DNA of 64,000 nucleotides, taken from Hyperoodon ampullatus (Eukaryota; Chordata; Mammalia; Artiodactyla; Ziphiidae). The translations under genes and the position numbers were made by a program. Under the pieces are notes generated by a model. The model was not told the origin of the DNA, ran no database searches, and worked only from the letters and a program-made list of their open reading frames with translations. Location: assembly GCA_949752795.1 (NCBI GenBank), contig OX457058.1, positions 152,344,353-152,408,352 of the forward strand, in the 5' to 3' direction. This document shows, piece by piece, positions 23,520-36,215 of the stretch (position 1 is its first letter; each line of letters begins with the position of its first letter).

Positions 23520-26445
23520 TAATGTTGAAAATGAAAGAAGATGTCACTACAGATTCCATGGAAATTAAAAGGATAACAAAGGAATACTATGAACAACTCT
23601 TTGACCACAAATTGGATAACCTAGATGAAACAGACCAATTACTTGAAAGACACAATCAGCCAAAACTCACACAAGAAGAAATAGACAATTTAAATAGGCC
23701 TATATCTATTAAATAAACCAATAATTATTAACCTTTCAAAGCGGGAAACACCAGGCCCAGATGGGTTCACTGGGAATTCTATCAAACACTTAAGAAAGAA
23801 ATTATACCAACTCCTTATGATCTCTTCCAGAAGATAGAAACAGAGGAAATACTTCCTAACATACTATGACGCCAGCATTATCTTAATATCAAAACCAACA
23901 ACATTACAAGAAAACTACAGACTACAGATTTCTCTCATGAAATGCAGAAATCATCAACAAAATATTAGCAAATCAAATCCAGTTATGTAGAAAAAGAATT
24001 ATATATCATGACCAAGTGGGAAATATACCAGGTATGCAAGGCTGGTTCAACATTCAAAAATCAGTTAATATAATCCATCATATCAGCAGACCAAAGAAGA
24101 AAAACCACATCATATCAATAGATGTAGAAGAAGTGTTTAACAGAATCCAACCTATTCATGGTAAAACTCTCATTTAACTAGGGATATAGGGGAACTTCCT
24201 TAACTTGATATAGAATATCTATGAAAACCCTACAGCTAACCTACTTCATCATACTTGATGGTGAGAGACTTGAAGCTTTCCCTCTAAGATCAGGAACAAG
24301 GCAAGGATGTCCCCTCAGACCAGTGCTTTTCAACATTTTATCAGATGTCCTAGTTAATGCAGTAAGACAAGTAAAGGAAACAAAATGTATATGGATTGGG
24401 AAGGAAGAAATAAAGCTGTTCGCAGAAGATGTGATTGTCTATGTAGAAAATCTGAAAGAATCAACAAACTCCTGGAACTAAGGAGCAATTATAGCAAGGT
24501 TGCAGGATACACAAGATTAATTGATAAAAGTCAGTTGCTTTCCTATGTACCAGCAATAAACAAGTGGAATTTGAAATTTAAAACAATACCATTTACGTTA
24601 TCACCCCCCAAAATCAAGTACTTAGGTATAAATCTAACAAGACATGTACAAGATCTATATGAGGAAAAAGTACAAAACTCTGATGCAAGAAATTAAATAC
24701 AGATATTCCATGTTCATGGATAGGAAGACTCAGTATTGTCAAGATGTCAGTTCTTCCCAAATTGATCTATAGATTCAGTGTAATCCCAATCAAAATTCAG
24801 CAAAATTTTTTGTGGGTGTCAACAAACTGATTCTAAAGTTTATATGGAGAGGCGAAAGACCTGGAATAGCTAACACAATATTGAAGAACAGAATTGAAGG
24901 ACTGGTACTACTTACTCAAAGTTGGACTTCAAGACTTAACTATACAACTATAGTAATCAAGACAGTGTGGTATTTGCGAAAGAACAGACAAAAATAATTA
25001 AATGGAATAGAATTGAGAGCCCAAAATAGACGCACATGAATATAATCAACTGATCTTTGACAAAGGAGCAAAGGCAATATAATGGAGCAAAGATAGTATT
25101 TTCAACAGATGGTGCTGGAACAACTGGACATTGATGTGCAAATAAGTGAATCTAGATGCAGACTTACACCCTTCACAAAAATTAACTCAAAGTGGATCAC
25201 AGACCTAAATGTAAAACACAAAACTATAAAACTCCTAGAAGAGGACATAGGAGAAAATCTAGATGATTTTGGTATAACCCAGGAAAGCAAGAATTGATAA
25301 GTTGGACTTCATTCAAATTAAAATTTCTGCTCTGCTAAAGACACATTCAAGAGAATAAAAATACAAGCCACAGGCTGGGAGAAAATATTTGCAAACCACA
25401 TATCTGATAAAGGACTATTATCCAAAATCAAAAAGAAGTCTTAAAACTCAACAATAAGAAAACAACCCAATTTAAAAATGGGCCAAAGACCTTGACACCT
25501 CACCAAAGAAGGTATACAGATGATAAGCATATGAAAAGTTGCTTCACATCATATGTCTTTAGGGAAATGCAAATTAAAACAATGAGGTACAACTACACAC
25601 CTGTTAATAATGGCCAAGATCGAGAACGTGGACAGTGTCAAATGTTGGTGAGGATGTGGAGCAACAGGAACTCTCATTCGCTGCTGGTAGGAACGCAAAA
25701 TGGTACAGCCACTTTGCAAGACAGTTTGGCAGTTTCTTACGAAAGTAAACATGTTCTTATCATACAGTCTAGCAATCACATTCCTTGGTGTTTACCCAAA
25801 GGAGCTGAAAACTATGGGCACACAATAACCTGCACATGGCTGTTTACAGCAGCTCTATTCTATAATTGTCAAAGTTTGGAAGCAACCAAGATATCCTTCA
25901 GTAGGTGAGGGGATAAATAAACTGGTACATCCAGACAATGGAATATTATTCAGTGCTAAAAAGAATTGAACTATCAAGCCATCAAAAGGCATGGAGGAAA
26001 CTTAAATGCATATTACTAAATGAAAGAAGCCAGTCTAAAATGCTACATCAGTCCAACTATATGACATTCTGGAAAAGGCAAAACTATGGAGACAGTAAAG
26101 ATTAGTGTGATTGCTAGGGGTTAATGGAAAAGGATTTTTAGGGCAGTGAAAGTATTTTGTATGATACAGTAATGGTGGATACATGTCATTATACACTTGT
26201 TCAAACCCATAGGATACACAACACCGAGAGAACTCTAATGAAAACTATGGACTTTGCATGATGCCGACATATCAATGTAGATTGATCATTTAATGTACCA
26301 CTCTGGTGGGGATGTTGATAATGTAGAAGCCTGTGCTTAAATGGAGGCAGGGAGTATATATGGGAAGTCTTTGTACCTTCTGCTCCATTTTGCTGTGAAC
26401 CCAAAATGGCTCTAAAAAGTAAAGTGTGTTTTTAAAATATATATA
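23520..26445 (+). mobile_element. Decayed 5'-truncated L1, ORF2 remnants plus 3' end
   Basis: The largest transposon remnant in the window, on the + strand. Broken ORF2 pieces are readable in several frames. Residues near 23522-23716 (KRITKEYYEQLF, LTQEEIDNLNRPIS) lie upstream of the reverse transcriptase. At 24221-24481 are [16 protein letters not shown] and an altered FAEDVIVY where active L1 has FADD, so a catalytic Asp is replaced by Glu as well as frames being broken. C-terminal pieces occur near 25109-25297. The 3' part includes AATGGAATATTATTCAGTGC (25939) and ends in an A/TA-rich tail around 26433-26446. Multiple frameshifts make it certainly inactive. Confidence 0.9.
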
Positions 26446-26500
26446 TATAGAAAGACAGAGACAGAGAGGGAGGGGGAGAGAGAGGAAAAGAGAGGATCTC
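26446..26500. repeat. GA-rich low-complexity tract
   Basis: Purine-rich (GAGA/GGGA) run following the TA-rich tail of the L1. It is likely a decayed simple repeat seeded by the tail. Confidence 0.75.
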
Positions 26501-26800
26501 CTGTTTTTCATATGAGCCTTCCGCTTTCATTAGATATGAATCTCAGCGTGTCAGTAGGGACTCTACAAGGCATTCCCAAAGTTTTATGGTCAGGGAAGGG
26601 TATTGACAGTGGAGGCCCTAATCCAATAATTTATATGTTTCAAGTTGAATAATTGCTTATATTTCATGAGCACTCAAGCATATGATTACTCTTTTCTTTA
26701 TGCATGTTTGGAAGAGTGATGAATATGAAAAGTGTTCCATGTGAACAGTTGTGTGCTAAAGCAGTAGTTATCAAACTTTGCATATAAGAATTATCTAGGG

Positions 26801-27010
26801 GGCCTTCCCTGGTGGCGCAGTGGTTGAGAGTCCGCCTGCCGATGCAGGGGACACGGGTTTGTGCCCCAGTCCGGGAAGATCCCACATGCCGCGGAGCGGA
26901 TGGGCCCATGAGCCATGGCCGCTGAGCCTGCGCGTCCGGAGCCTGTGCTCCGCAACGGGAGAGGCCACAACAGTGAGAGGCCCGAGTAACACGTAAAAAA
27001 AAAAAAAAAA
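26801..27010 (+). mobile_element. CHR SINE, short form, first of tandem pair
   Basis: Body begins GGCCTTCCCTGGTGGCGCAG and ends in an A-tail. It is flanked by AAGAATTATCTAGGG at 26786-26800 and 27011-27025. The 3' end CCGAGTAACACGT is slightly diverged from the usual CCGCGTACCGC. Confidence 0.95.
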
Positions 27011-27025
27011 AAGAATTATCTAGGG

Positions 27026-27237
27026 GGGCTTCCCTGGTGGCGCAGTGGTTGAGAGTCCGCCTGCCAATGCAGGGGACACGGGTTCGTGCCCCGGTCCAGG
27101 AAGATCCCACATGCCACGGAGCAGCTGGGTCCGTGAGCCATGGCCGCTGAGACTGCGCGTCCGGAGCCTGTGCTCCGCAACGGGAGAGGCCATGGCAGTG
27201 AGAGGCCCGCGTACCACAAAAAAAAAAAAAAAAAAAA
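27026..27237 (+). mobile_element. CHR SINE, short form, second of tandem pair
   Basis: Same orientation, directly after the shared duplication at 27011-27025, with a third duplication AAGAATTATCTAG at 27238-27250. Three copies of the target site around two elements imply two insertions at the same site, or an unequal-exchange duplication of one insertion. Confidence 0.95.
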
Positions 27238-27388
27238 AAGAATTATCTAGCGATCTGTTAAAACTCCCAAAGTTCAGGCTACACCTCATAGCAATTAAAT
27301 CAGAATCTAGAGGTGGGACTCAGACACTGGTAATTTTTAAAGTCCACTGGGTAGTTCCAATGTGTAGCCAAGTTTGAGAACTGGTAGG

Positions 27389-30300
27389 CTAAAGGAGATT
27401 TTAAATTTTATTTTATCTCTGTCTGAAGGTAGGTTCATTGATCACAATTTCCAAAGGCCCTGGTCTGTCAGTAACTTTGCAAGTGTGGAAGAAATTGGAG
27501 GTGTAGGAAGGCTATTTGTTAATAGGAAACTCCTAAAGTGAAAAATAAAATCCAACTAGCCTGAAAGAGTTAGTGTAGTTTCCAAAGGTACTTGATAGCC
27601 AAGGAACAGCTTAGGCACAGGAAGAATCTGGCTTATTGGGAGCAAATAAAGCCAAGATTTAAAAAGTCTTTTAATCTAAAACACATATGTGCCCCTGGGC
27701 CTGAAAACAAGCCAAGACGTTCATAGTTGTGGTGAAGATTCCTAACAATACAAAGAAATGAATTGCTGTACAATGTTACGTAAACTTGGAAGTTTAGAGG
27801 GGAAATGTGATTTGTGGGGAGGTTGTAGATAGATGAGGAGTGTGGTGAGTACACAGGACAGGTGGTTTTTCCATGACTTCTTTCTGATCCCAAAGAGAGC
27901 AGAACTAGCTGATAGTTTGATCATCTGTGTACTCAGAACAGAACAAAAGCAAACAGACCCTAACAAAATGAAAATTGTGTCCTTACAGAAGCACTCCAGT
28001 CTGTGCTGGTGTGGGCTTTTATACGCTTCTTCCTTAGAGTACATCTCTCCTTCAATAGAACCCTTTCTTAAAGATTCTGATTCTATGTGGGTTATGTTTT
28101 TTTCTTTAACTTTTTATTTTGAAATAATTATAGATTCATGGGAAGTTTAAAAAAATGTACAGGGAAGTCCTCATGCATCCTTCTCCCAGCCTCCCCTATG
28201 TTAGCATCTTACATAAGTAGAGTTTATGTATCAGAACCAAGAAATTAGCATTGGTATACTCCACAGAGCTTGTTCAGATTTTACCAGTTTTACAAGCACT
28301 CAAGTGTGTATGTGTGTGTAATTCTATGCTGTTTTATCATGTGTGGCTTTGTGTAACCACTACCATAATCATGATACAGTACTTCACATGGGATTTTGAA
28401 GAACTGTTAAAAGATATGGAATGGGTCACTTTGCTCGTCGTCCCATCCCCAACTTGAGTTCAGGACTTTGTATTGCTGGGAGGTGCCACATAGCTTTTGC
28501 AACCTCAAGTGGCTTTTGGTCTTTTTTTCTTGGGATCATCAATACAAGTGTGTTTCTCAATAGCTATGCTTTGAAGAGGTAAATTGTGGTCACTTTATTT
28601 AAAGGAAGTGAACTGATAAGTATATACCTCAAAGCCGAAAAATCTGTTATTAATCTTCATTTTGGGGGCAAATTCACCAATTCTGGCAAAACAGCAATGG
28701 ACTGAATGCTTGGGAGTTCTTTTTCTGCCAAGTTTTAGAACATTTGAGATTTGCTCAATAAATAGTGCCTCTTTCTAGTTCCTGAAACAGTGAGAAGACT
28801 GTCCATCTGCCAGAGAAATGCCCTGATACGTTTGAAGTGAATAGGCATGATTCTATAGTAAAGAAGTGAAAACTGTTACTTAATAGCATATTCTCAGCAT
28901 TGTCAACATATTAAACTCTGCCTCACTCAAGGGCCAAAGGATACATTATCATAACTACCATTCACATGGTATGAGGATTTTAATTATCTGTGCATCTAGT
29001 ATAGCAAAACTAAGGTGTTTAGGAATGTAAGTCCAGTGTTTTTAAGCTTTCTGTTCCCAGGATTTGCTGACAAATCTACAGTCTAGCAAAAACTGTTCTA
29101 ATACCCGCACGCCATTCTCTTCTCTAGAAACTCTTATTTCTGACACTATTTTTGGCAAGAGTTCCATAGGAGAGGAGTTCTGGAGTTTGTTCTGGTTGGT
29201 CCAGAGTCAGTAAGCTCAGCCCTGATGAAGTAAGGGGATAGATGATGAGGAATAAAGTATCTAAACACCAAGATAGTAATGTTGAATAAAAGCAGCTTTG
29301 GGGTATTTATAAAGAATATATTCTACCAAATGTAATGTGTTTTTTTTGTTAGGGATTCAATAGTGAGAATTCAGCAAAGCATCAAATTGATAATCCTATT
29401 GTCTCATAAAGCTTGATTTGAAAAAGTCAGTTTATTTAGAAACAGTAGCCAAAAAAACATTTAGAGTCTTAAATAGTCTGGAAAAGGTAATCACTGACCC
29501 ATATTCATGAAAGAGCAGAGGAAGAAAATAATCAACTTTAATGACTAGTAAATGAAAAAGAACCAGAAACGAGGTCAGGTTCTTTTCAATAAGAAAGCAA
29601 GCTTATCTTTGTGGAAATGTAAATAGATTTTAAAGGTTAAGAGAGGAAAATCAGGGTTGTGTCAGTACATGCTCCCCCTACCCACCCACCCACCCAATCA
29701 AGAAAACAATGAAACAGCCTCTTTAACAAGTGGAACAACTACAAAGATGTTTTGAATAAATAGCAGAAGTTAATTCAGAAAATACTCAGGCCAAAAACGT
29801 TCTATCCAATGGATACTGATACAGCCTCAAAAAGCAGTTGCTGAAGACAGCAAGTTGAATAATTTTAGAAATACTATATCAATCACAAAGCTTATAATTA
29901 AAAGGGTGTCAAAAAGGCAATGTATTGGCCTACAGAAAAGAAAAGCAGGTTGATGTCTTAGCAACCAACTAGCAAATAGCAATAATAGCTATGTCATGTG
30001 TCAAGTAAACACATCAACATAGGATTGTTCTAAAGAGTGAGGGAAGCATATAGAGTTTATGGCACATGGCTTTTTTTTTAGGCTGGGTTTTGTTTACCTC
30101 TCAGAAAACGTTAACATACCACTTTAAAGCTAAGTTTTTTTGCTATCTTTACAGGTATTAGTGCATGTTACTACATGGTTATAGTAAAAATGAAATTCAG
30201 AATGTTTTATATCAGTAATGTCACACATCAGTGCCGTTCTTAAGAAATAATTCTTCACTGTTAGGAGTACAAGTTCATGATTTTGCTAACAGTTTATGAC
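27389..30300. other. Intergenic with L1 debris, no gene seen
   Basis: About 28095-28460 resembles a reversed ancient L1 3' UTR (TTTTATTTTGAAATAATTAT at 28114). A short (CCCA)n run lies near 29678-29696. The remainder looks unique. Short open frames (27833-28150, 27742-28044) have no recognisable content. Confidence 0.5.
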
Positions 30301-30304
30301 TGCT

Positions 30305-30530
30305 GAGTAATAATATAGCTAATATTTACTGAGCACCTACTGTACGCTAGGAGTGTGCTGAGAATTTCATGTATGATTTTACCTAAAACTTAGATCAGTA
30401 CTATGAGGTAGGTACTATTTTATTATCTCTGTTTTACAAATGGAAAAGCTGAGCCCAAGGGAATAAGTAACTTGCAGAGATCAGAGCTGGTAGGTAGGTA
30501 CTTGAGCCAGAATGACAAGACACTCCAGAA
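30305..30530 (-). repeat. MIR SINE, reverse orientation
   Basis: TTTACTGAGCACCTACTGTA, ATGAGGTAGGTACTATTTTA and TACAAATGGAAAAGCTGAGC are the reverse complement of the MIR body and 3' end. Confidence 0.85.
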
Positions 30531-31637
30531 CTCATGCACCTAACCACAGAACTCTACTTAGGAAAGGTATTGGTTGAGGGGGAAAGTGAAGGTTGGGTGG
30601 GGGGGCAGCAGATCAGATAGCTGAGGATAAAGTGGGGGAAAGGGAAGGGGAGAGACGACATTCTTGCTTGAGGTACTCAGTGCTTGCTTACTTTTCAGAC
30701 TTAGTTAAGGAGAAGCAGTTGTCAAGGAGATAGGAGTCTGAGCCACAGAAATCAGTACATATGGGGAGAAAAAGGGTTTTCTAAGGGAAGATTCTAGGAC
30801 CTGACGTTTGTTTGAGGGGTGATGCTGGAGGATTCGGAAATGGCAAAACGAGTTTGTCAGTGTGAAGGGTAAGATTGTTAGAAACAAATAACCCCGAGAG
30901 ACTCTTGGTGAAAGAGAAGGCAGACTCCTCAGTGTGAGTAGATGGATGTGTGAAACTGGTGGGGTTTGGATTGGGTGTTCCTATACTGTTTTCATTGTCT
31001 GTACCTGCCCTCAGCGTTTCATCAGACTCCCTTCCTCTGGGGCCTAGCATCTGGTTTTCTAAAAGAATATGATTGAGCATTCAACTCCTGGACACTTGGT
31101 TATACTCTTTAGGTTTATATAGTCTGAAAGAGCTTCTTCTGGTCTCTAGGAATTGTCTACCCCTGAAAAATACCCTTTTCATGAATTATCTTTTTCCATG
31201 GGTGAGCATTTAGTACACAGTTTTAAGTGTAGGTACCATGATCTACCTCAGAGATACAGCATGCATTATTAATGCTCTCAAATACGTAACCAGAGCTGTC
31301 TTTACAGTGTGTGTTGTATATACTTAAATCTGACCAAGAGTATGTGTATACTTTCATGAGAAGTATTGTATTTGCCATACTGTCACAAGCATCAGCCTGA
31401 CAGAACTATAACTTTAGCTCTCCCCCTCATCACTTTATCTCATTACCTTTTCTGATTTTCTCAGTCCTGAGAAAATGATCTTACATTGTGTGAAATACAA
31501 ATACACACTAATAGAGTTTGTGTAAAAAATCAATGGATTTTTAAAATTTCTGTTTTGTTTTGAATGCATGCATCATCAAACTATGTTTGATCTGCTTTAC
31601 AGAGCAAAGGTTCAAAACTATAAAAGAAAAAAGAATC
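30531..31637. other. Intergenic, no gene seen
   Basis: A G-rich stretch near 30570-30660 and otherwise unique-looking sequence. The 99-codon reverse open frame at 30781-31080 shows no family signature. Confidence 0.5.
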
Positions 31638-31655
31638 AAAGATTATGAACATTTA

Positions 31656-31710
31656 CACTTTGCTGTACACCAGAAACTAACACATCAACTATACTTCACT
31701 TAAAAAAAAA
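31656..31710 (+). mobile_element. Minimal L1 tail insertion (55 bp) with perfect 18-bp TSD
   Basis: Only the last bases of an L1 3' end (around CAACTATACTTCA) and a short A-tail are present. Perfect 18-bp direct repeats flank it at 31638-31655 and 31711-31728 (containing AAAGATTATGAACATTTA). The length and perfection of the duplication make retrotransposition clear despite the tiny insert. Confidence 0.9.
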
Positions 31711-31728
31711 AAAGATTATGAACATTTA

Positions 31729-34511
31729 GAATATATACTTCATCCAGGAAACTGGTTACCAGAATTTCAGCAAATTTTATAAAGATTTTAAAAGAAATAT
31801 TTTCTTAAAGGCACATGTAAAATTATGTTATGGAAGCCTTATTTTAAATTATTTTTTCTGAGGATTCTATAGTACGTCATTGAAAACAAAGACAATTTTT
31901 AGAAGTGGACCTGTGTACCTCCCTGGGTCTGGGGTACAGAACTTTATTAAATAAAGAGTGCTGTGCTATCACTGCCAGGTATGCCCTTCCTCTGATGGAA
32001 AGAAAATGGCTCAGGTACCCCTTATATACCTAGGAGATGCCTTTCGCCTCTTCACCGTAGGAATCCGGTCTGGAGCTGTGTATACTATATACAACCATGT
32101 TTGAAATAAAGGGTCCTAATGAACATTTTCTGCATGGAATGCCAATTAACTGCCTGCTTTCAGTTGATCATTGGACATTAAGTCCTCAGTAGTGCCATCA
32201 TCTTAAACCACAGTCCAGCCCCTACTGTCCAACAAAGAAGGATTGGACAGTTATGCAGTATTTGACCAGACACTGAGCATGTCTAATTTGGGAGAGAATA
32301 GTATCCACATACACCTTGATGGAAAGAATAAGCAGACCGTTGGCAATATTATGGCTCCTAAAAGAACACAACAACCACCTCAGCTTATGCTCGAATGTGT
32401 TCCCACCATGCTTGGTAGAAACAGAAAAATATAGTAAACTAGAATTCTTCTGTTGGCAGAGCATATATATTTATGCATTCTTGTGTGTTTAGCTCAGTGG
32501 TTAGAGAACACTTCCTGGAAAGACTGCAGTACCCAAATGTTTTCAATTTGAGCTTGTACATTTCATCTAATTGGTCCCTGGGACAAGGTTCACTGCCCTG
32601 GAGGTGGCTTGGCTCAGTGTTTAAAACACTAATGAATTTCAGGTTTGGGACAGAAAGTGGCTGTTCATATTGGACAATCATGTGAACTTGGAATTGTTTC
32701 CCAGGAATGTCTTAAATAACTATGTAATGTCACTCTGGACAGCAGGTTCTTCTCCTGTCCCCAAACACAGATGCCTGATTGCCCTTGCTCAGGATACTCA
32801 GTGCTTGCTTGCTTTTAAAACAGGTTTGGCGGAGTCCTTCATTTTTGTAAAGAGAACATTGTGGGAGAAAATAGGGCAAAGATCATCTGAGTGCAGTTGG
32901 ATGTGATGAAGGACACTTACAAATAGCCTTAAAGCAACCCAAAAAGACTGGTTCGGGCTGAGTATGTTTGTTTCGTTTTTCCTCTTAGCTGTTTGGAGTA
33001 ACAGAAAATTCAAAAGAAAGTCATCTTTCCTACCTTTTTATGTTGATACATCTAGCAATAATTTAGGGATTTCATCTTATCTGATCCAGCTGACCTGAAA
33101 AGTCAAGGAAGTGGAGTAGTTAAATGTGGAAACTTGTTTTGCACAGAGGGAAAAGAAGTAAACTAATGAAGTCACAGACACCCCTTAATCAGAACACAGA
33201 GCTCAAGCTCTGTGACGCCTATCCTGGCCTGCGCACCTTTGGCATGCTTTCAAAGACTTGACTGACTAGCTGGGAAGCTAGATACAGTTACTCAGCTTTG
33301 CAGATGTCTTGCCTATATGCTCAGAGCAAGTCACAATTTGTGTTGGAGCAGTAGGTGAAAGAAATGTTGATTTCATGAATTCCTTTATCTGTGAAAGATT
33401 GACCATGGGCTGTAATGTCCTTATGGAGCAGGAGAATTTCCATTGCTATGTGATGCTGTATTTGTCCCATTTAAGCCATCCATAGTCGGTGTAAAGCCTC
33501 GCATCTGGGCTTCAGTTTCCTCCTTCCTCTTTTAAGCAGGGTAGGCCAGATGAGCCCCTAAGGCCCTTCTAGCTTTCATGGTCTGAAGTTCAGTTTCTTC
33601 TGCACATAGGAAGTTGGGGCATTAATTGCATTGCTCACCTAGAGACTGTTTGGGTTATTCAGCTGATAAATTCTTCCAGCAGATAAATGTAAATGTACAG
33701 CAACACTCAGGTCCTGCAGAAAGTTTGTGTTGGCTTTGCTGGAACGATCAGTGGACATCCGGGTGATGAAGCACTCCTAAGTGCCAGGCAGGGGTTGTCA
33801 GAAGATAGTGCTGCATCAGTGCTGGATGCTCACCGGGGATGGTGGCCTGTGTGAGAGCATGGGCAGCAGCATGAGGTGGTCCACACGCAGCCTGGCATCA
33901 GAAGGCCATGGGTTCCTCCACACTCCTGACTGCTCCTACCAACCCAAATGTCCTAGCCTCATAGCCTTTGGCGACTTATCTTCCAGTTCTAAAACTTGTG
34001 TTTGGTTGTTTTAAGAATGTTCCAGGGTAAAAAGCTTAAAGGTAATGTATTTGAAAGTGTCTTGCAAATAAGTGGAGCTTGATAAATAGGTAACTCAAAA
34101 CAGCAATTTATAAAAACCCCAAATAAGATAGCCTTATCTGAAAGATGAAGGAGAAAAAAAATAACATTTGTGTAGTGAGAAACATTTCACAAAGCTCTTT
34201 AGGACATGTCTTTTTATCCTTACAACCTCATGTTACAGATGCAGAGACACCTACAAGTTCCCAGGGTCATGATACCTGGAAACGAGTGGAGATTCTTCTG
34301 GTTCCAAACTGTTGTGTTCCTTTTACAATATTTTATAGTTAATGTTAAACCTCTGGTAATTCTGGAAAAGGAAATAAATGATCAAAAATGGTAATGGTAC
34401 CTATTTGAGGGGTTTCTCCTTATGCTCTTTTTATATGACTACAGCTGTACTGACTGCCATTTAAGATAAACCCAGGAAACCCAGGCCAGTCGCCCCTCAC
34501 TTTGTGGGACC
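31729..34511. other. Interval downstream of PROX2, no gene seen
   Basis: Mostly unique-looking sequence, with MIR-like fragments near 34180-34290. It would contain the PROX2 3' UTR, but I could not see a clear poly(A) hexamer on the - strand, so the 3' end is not placed. Confidence 0.5.
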
Positions 34512-34697
34512 TTAATTCCGAAACAGCTCCTGGGGATAGCTGGAAGATTTGAATATCTCTGGGATGTCACTGTCCAGTTTCGAAATAATTTTGTAAATGG
34601 GTTTCTTCCAGGAAGGATCTGAGTCTTTGCCTGCGGAGACAGCCCTGAAGAACTCCTGTAATGTCAAGCTGGCGATTTCCAAGAAGCAATCTGGGAC
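34512..34697 (-). CDS. PROX2: PROX2 last coding exon, end of prospero domain
   Basis: Encodes 61 residues from VPDCFLEIASLTLQEFF to SSSYPQELFRN and stop TAA (34514-34512). On the - strand the acceptor reads GGGAGTGCAG and entry is in phase 0. It forms the second half of the prospero domain, which packs onto the atypical homeodomain to make one DNA-binding unit. Features seen include the conserved DPSWKKPIYKIISKLDSDIP block, nearly identical in PROX1 and PROX2. No frameshift or premature stop is present. The exon's conservation contrasts with the problem at the end of the first large exon. Confidence 0.96.
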   Translation of the reverse strand, partial: VPDCFLEIASLTLQEFFRAVSAGKDSDPSWKKPIYKIISKLDSDIPEIFKSSSYPQELFRN

Positions 34698-36215
34698 CTG
34701 CACTCCCAAAGAGACCCACAAGGAAGAAAAGACGTGAGGCTGTGAAGCACTGACACCATACAGACCTCACTGCCGGATGCTGCCTGTTCCTAGGGTTGTG
34801 GGCTGATCAGAGCATCCCTGCTCTACTGGCCCCTGACTTTTGTGGAATCTTTTCCTCCCTCATCAAATACGTACCTTCAAATGATGGTACTGATGAGACA
34901 GCCCTGGGAGAAAGCGTATTAGGGACACTCCCTTTGTAGGAGTAGCTGATTCCACTAATGAGTGACGTTTTTAGTAAGTGGGAGACTGACTCTGATTGAA
35001 ATTAAATCTGTGGTTCAGAAGAGGTTTTTAGTATTCTTTTCCTAAGTGCCTCACGTGGAAAGAACCGCCCCCAAGCTTACAACTGTCGTACCTCATTCTG
35101 CCATCCTTTGGGACTGGGTTCGAAGGACTTGGAATCATTCCTGCTCCCAAAGCCAACCAGGAGGCTTGCGGGGGTGGGGGTGGGCCTCAAGGATATGTTC
35201 CAGGACCTCACCCAGACTGGCACCATTAATGATGGGACATCCTACAGGGCCCCCAGATCCAGTCTGGCCTGGGGCTTGCCACCCCTGCGTGCCAGATGAC
35301 ACCCGCACGTGGAAAGACGTGGCAGCGCTGCCTCCCATCCACATGCCTTGACCCCCACGAGCCTCACAAAGGAGGCATGGTCCATTTTCCCCACAGGTAG
35401 GCTTAGGTTTCCAAACATATTCTGATGGAGTATCTAAACAGTGGATGCCAGCAGTCCTTCTCCTTTTTGGAGGTGTCAGTACACTGCTTTGTGATCACAG
35501 TCAAGTGAGAAATGCGAGAAGAGGGAAGTGTAGCCGGTGACCAGACACACCCAGCACCTGCAGAACAAGATGCCAGCCTAACAGAGCTGTCAGCCACACA
35601 CAAGGAAGATTACGAGTTCTCACCAGGGACACTTAGGCCACTTGCTCACCCTTTACTGATGCTTTACCTCTAAGGTGCCACCAGCGTACCTTCACAGAGA
35701 TCCCCAAAGGACTGAGAAGCTTGAGTATTGTTTATTATTTCCAGAAAGGATTTGAGGTGACTTGCCATGGAAGACCCACAGATAAAACTGTTCAAGGGAG
35801 AATAAAGATAAGAACCAAATGATGGAAAGAACAGAGACTGTTGTAAAGAAAACCGAGGCCAAGACTAGGTGCTGCAGCCGAGCCCTGCATTCAGTCCTGG
35901 GCCTCCTGGCACTAAGGTGAGAAGGTCGACAGGCTGTGTAACTCTGTCATTACAGAGTATTGTCTAAAATGGCGTAACAGCTGACCTCTGGCCAAGTTTA
36001 TGAATAAAGACTGGCTGTACATTCAGTTTGCAGCATCCATTAGTTGCCTAAGAGAAGATGTGCGGGCTGTAATCTTTGTGGATGGTACAGAGATTGGCCC
36101 CAGGCTGCCCTGCTCTCCGTGATGTAAGGACAGACACGGAAGGGGATCTTTTCTAAAACTCCAGTCACAAAGGGAAGGCACTCATCAGACCTGGGACCCA
36201 AGCACATGATCTTAC
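34698..36215 (-). other. PROX2: PROX2 intron between domain exons
   Basis: 1.5-kb intron, donor GTAAGATC on the - strand at 36215. No SINE was recognised; it looks mostly unique. Forward open frames here (35046-35351) have no family signature. Confidence 0.85.

Larger units (their letters stand above)
26760..27388. mobile_element. MER5A-like DNA transposon fossil split by two SINEs
   Basis: Left part TAGTTATCAAACTTTGCATA and right part GCCAAGTTTGAGAACTGGTA are the inverted ends of a MER5A-type hAT element. The interior word AATCAGAATCTAGAGGTGGG is also characteristic. The element is interrupted at AAGAATTATCTAG by two CHR SINEs. Confidence 0.8.

Noticed and set aside
29678..29700. Short (CCCA)n run considered as a minisatellite or array
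   Set aside because: Only a few units. No CRISPR-like array or spaced repeats exist in this eukaryotic window.
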